Positions 62,010-64,000 of a DNA stretch of 64,000 nucleotides are shown here, piece after piece. Where the stretch lies: positions 6,758,001 through 6,822,000 of the forward strand of contig NZ_CP045178.1 in assembly GCF_009296025.1 (NCBI RefSeq), written 5' to 3'. Source of the stretch: Streptomyces tsukubensis (GTDB lineage: Bacteria; Actinomycetota; Actinomycetes; Streptomycetales; Streptomycetaceae). The translations under genes were made by a program, and so were the position numbers. How positions within the stretch are numbered: position 1 is the stretch's first letter; the number at the start of each line of letters is the position of its first letter. The notes under the pieces are model-generated. The model had not been told where the DNA came from and searched no databases. It worked only from the letters and a program-made list of their open reading frames with translations.

Positions 62010-62658
62010 GCGGTGGGCCTCTTCTCCTACTCACGGGGCGCCGGGTATACGGACGCGTTTCATCGCAAGCAGGGACCGTTGGCGGCGATGACACCGCCGC
62101 GGTTCGGGTACGGCGGGCCCCACCGCCGTGACGGGCGACCCGTGGAGGGGCGCCGCCATCGGCCAGCATAGCTCCGGGGTGAACCGGGGGTTCAGGCCGC
62201 ACCGCGGGCCCACGCGGGGGAGCGAGGCTTGGCGCCGGAGTGGGCGACGGCGCCACGGCGCCACCACGGGGACCTGACGGACGGGACGCGTCGGGGCCGG
62301 GGGCGCCAGTCGGGAGCCGGGGAGCCGGGGAGTCGGGGAGCCGGGGAGGGGAGTCGGGGAAGAGCTTCCCTTGTGTCTTCCCGTGTGTCTTGTCGAGAGG
62401 ATTCGAGCCGACGGTGGGAAGAGGGAACAGTTCTCACCGTCGATGCGTTCCTGTTCTCACCGGCGGGCTAAATCTGCCCCGGCCGCGATAGACATGTGCG
62501 ACCGCGGTCGTTAGAGTTCTGTGCTTGACCTACGACGTCAGGAATGGGCGAAGAAACGGACCGGAGCCAAGTGGCGGCCGGTGAGTGAACGAGACCGACC
62601 CGCCCCGCCCCGGCGCCGTGTGGACCGGGGCCCTCGACGCGTTTCAGAAGAGGTGCCA
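62010..62658. other. 649-bp divergent gap between crcB and the MerR-type gene
   Basis: No gene supported. It contains AGCCGGGG-type 8-bp repeats (four units, 62315-62346) and an inverted repeat CGACGGTG/CACCGTCG (62409-62416 and 62435-62442). A direct repeat GTTCTCACCG occurs at 62430-62439 and 62453-62462. These lie upstream of the MerR-type gene and may hold its regulatory site. Confidence 0.45.
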
Positions 62659-63021
62659 GTGCCCCCAGAGAACAACCCGAACACCGCCGATCGGCTCGAC
62701 GACGACGACTATCCGGCCTACACCATGGGCCGCGCCGCCGAGATGATCGGTGCGACACCCGCGTTTCTACGGGCGATCGGCGAAGCGAGACTGATCACGC
62801 CGCTCCGTTCCGAGGGCGGCCACCGCAGATACTCGCGTTATCAACTGCGTATCGCCGCCCGCGCCCGCGACCTCGTCGACCAGGGCACTCCGGTCGACGC
62901 GGCCTGCCGGATCGTCATCCTTGAGGACCAGTTGGAAGAGGCGCTCCGGCTCAACGAGACACTGCGCGACGAGCCGGAGCGGAAGCCGGAGCCGGAGATG
63001 GACGGGCACTCTGTCCTGTGA
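62659..63021 (+). CDS. MerR-type helix-turn-helix protein
   Basis: 120 residues. YTMGRAAEMIGATPAFLRAIGEARLITP and SEGGHRRYSRYQLRIAARARDLVDQG are the winged HTH of MerR proteins. There is no C-terminal metal-binding part: the tail after ILEDQLEEAL is short and acidic. Such small MerR-type proteins are often found near cold-shock genes in Streptomyces. The start is GTG 62659; GAAGAGG lies five bases upstream. An earlier GTG at 62653 is the alternative. Confidence 0.85.
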   Translation: MPPENNPNTADRLDDDDYPAYTMGRAAEMIGATPAFLRAIGEARLITPLRSEGGHRRYSRYQLRIAARARDLVDQGTPVDAACRIVILEDQLEEALRLNETLRDEPERKPEPEMDGHSVL

Positions 63022-63334
63022 CCACGGCGGGCCCCCGGAAGTCCAGGCGGATATCTGAAGCGGCCGAGACAGAAATAAAGCCAAAGCGCGACGAGGATTT
63101 ATGGCGTGACAGGCGGAGTAATATCACCGGCCGCGCCTGTCCGCTCGCACCGTGCTACTGTCGATCTCAGTTGCAGTTGTGGTTCCCAAAGACTTCAAGT
63201 GCTCTGGCCGGCATTCCATGTCGGCCGGCGCACTTTCGTATTTCCGGTGCAGTTATCCGGACGGGGTAATCATCGCGGCGACGCGGTACTCGCACAGTGC
63301 GTGTACCGATGCACTGCCCCGAATGGAGAAAAAA
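63022..63334 (+). promoter_or_regulatory. Long leader region of the cold-shock gene
   Basis: 313 bp without a gene. The part from about 63150 is AT-richer than its surroundings and likely transcribed. GGCCG (around 63208) and CGGCC (around 63224) can form a hairpin. Cold-shock mRNAs often have long structured leaders that sense temperature; function here is inferred. Confidence 0.45.
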
Positions 63335-63538
63335 ATGGCTACTGGCACCGTGAAGTGGTTCAACGCTGAAAAGGGCTTCGGCTTCATCGAGCAGGAGGGT
63401 GGCGGCGCTGACGTCTTCGCCCACTACTCGAACATCGCCGCCCAGGGCTTCCGCGAGCTGCAGGAAGGCCAGAAGGTGAACTTCGACGTCACGCAGGGCC
63501 AGAAGGGCCCGCAGGCGGAGAACATCACGCCGGCCTGA
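63335..63538 (+). CDS. Cold-shock protein (CspA family)
   Basis: 67 residues, a complete [23 protein letters not shown] contains RNP1 (KGFGFIE), and VFAHYSNI is RNP2. It binds single-stranded RNA/DNA and melts structures at low temperature. Start ATG 63335 is preceded by GGAGAAAAAA. The gene ends in a strong terminator and is followed by a DEAD-box helicase, an arrangement I associate with Streptomyces. Confidence 0.97.
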   Translation: MATGTVKWFNAEKGFGFIEQEGGGADVFAHYSNIAAQGFRELQEGQKVNFDVTQGQKGPQAENITPA

Positions 63539-63559
63539 TGCCGAGCGCCTGACGTGGCT

Positions 63560-63589
63560 GGGGCCCGCACCTGACAGGGTGCGGGCCCC
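63560..63589 (+). terminator. Terminator after the cold-shock gene
   Basis: 12-bp perfect stem GGGGCCCGCACC (63560-63571) / GGTGCGGGCCCC (63578-63589), six-base loop, followed by GTTTGT. Confidence 0.92.
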
Positions 63590-63824
63590 GGCCCGTTTGT
63601 GTGGCACCCTGGGGAGGGGTGTTCCACGCCCGGTCCGCTGCGGCTGTACTGCCGTGTGCCGGAGCGAACGCCGAATACTCCCACCCGACGCACCGACGCA
63701 CCGGGTTCCGGTGTTTTATCCCGCCCGGAGGCGTCTGCACCATTTTTCGGCTCGTTCTTGTGATTCCGTGCGGCTCGTTCCGCCGGGAATTTCTCGATAC
63801 GCGCCGCATCGAGAAAGGTTCCGC

Positions 63825-64000
63825 ATGAATCGCATGAACCGCCCCGCACGATCGAACGACCGCTACTCAAGGACCCGTGCCCGTGGCAACGGCTCCGGTG
63901 AGTCGTCCGAGCCGAACCGCGGCGGCCGTTACCGCTCGCCCTCCCAGGGTCAGGGCCACCGCCCCTCCTCCGGTCGCTTCGGCGGCGGTGGCGGCGGACG
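63825..64000 (+). CDS. DEAD-box RNA helicase, N-terminus only
   Basis: The first 58 residues, with the frame open to the window edge. MNRMNRPARSNDRYSRTRAR and a Gly/Arg/Ser-rich stretch match the basic N-terminal tail of the DEAD-box helicases found after cspA in Streptomyces; the helicase motifs themselves are outside the window. Start ATG 63825 is preceded by GAGAAAGG. The 286 bp between cspA and this gene show AT-rich promoter-like sequence. Confidence 0.7.
   Translation, partial: MNRMNRPARSNDRYSRTRARGNGSGESSEPNRGGRYRSPSQGQGHRPSSGRFGGGGGG

Noticed and set aside
62010..62170. Fluoride riboswitch upstream of crcB
   Set aside because: GGCGATGACACC resembles part of the motif, but the remaining conserved pairing and the pseudoknot could not be found.
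62430..62462. PhoP-type direct repeats (GTTCTCACCG twice)
   Set aside because: Spacing is 23 bp instead of multiples of 11, and the core differs from the GTTCACC consensus.

Overview
The window is high-GC actinobacterial chromosome, almost certainly Streptomyces. GTG starts are frequent, GC3 is very high, and several families are streptomycete hallmarks: a SAV2148-type HEPN protein, a DUF1707-FHA protein, an Scr1-type XRE/DUF397 pair, an alditol oxidase of the S. coelicolor AldO type, and TreY/TreZ beside GlgX. No rRNA, tRNA or CRISPR array was found. DUF692 (left edge) and a DEAD-box helicase (right edge) are cut by the window.

Layout. 0-14 kb is housekeeping: DUF692 enzyme, DUF3159 membrane protein divergent from an S9 peptidase with an array of palindromic operators between them, Pth2-type peptidyl-tRNA hydrolase, AIM24 protein, NodB deacetylase lipoprotein, PhoX, ZapE, pyrimidine reductase, murC, msrB. 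14-25 kb holds an M24 peptidase, the trehalose/glycogen genes treZ, treY and glgX, an FHA protein, the HEPN protein and a DnaQ-like exonuclease. 26-31 kb is mixed: a membrane glycosyltransferase broken by several frameshifts, a phosphotransferase, a MarR regulator with twin operators, a truncated DUF1697 gene, an NTF2-like protein and a ketopantoate-reductase-like protein. 31.9-41.9 kb is a sulfur-assimilation block on the minus strand: a small leader peptide, cysI, a zinc-ribbon protein, cysH, cysC, cysD, cysN, then an SsuABC-like transporter and a sirohydrochlorin chelatase. Together these genes take up a sulfur source, activate sulfate, reduce it to sulfide, and make the siroheme that CysI needs. 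42-53.8 kb is regulatory and accessory: GAF regulator, AidB-like dehydrogenase, YihY/BrkB, AraC, a broken SDR with its TetR regulator, XRE/DUF397, and a MarR/MFS pair.

53.9-59.4 kb is the most unusual part. A decayed IS5-type transposase is followed by a 796-residue protein that appears to combine a papain-fold (glutamine-deamidase-like) domain with two CHAT/'lonely Cys'-like domains, one of which lacks its cysteine. Next is an eCIS-core (DUF4157) protein with an HELAH motif and a possible Cys-His-Asn triad. This looks like a toxin or injection-system cargo island. The right end is ordinary: alditol oxidase, two overlapping crcB genes, a MerR-type protein, a cold-shock protein and the start of a DEAD-box helicase.

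Two window-wide patterns stand out. The last ~16-33 bp of several genes, stop codon included, are tandemly repeated just downstream. Several genes (glycosyltransferase, SDR, GNAT, IS5) carry multiple frameshifts, which may be real decay or sequencing indels.
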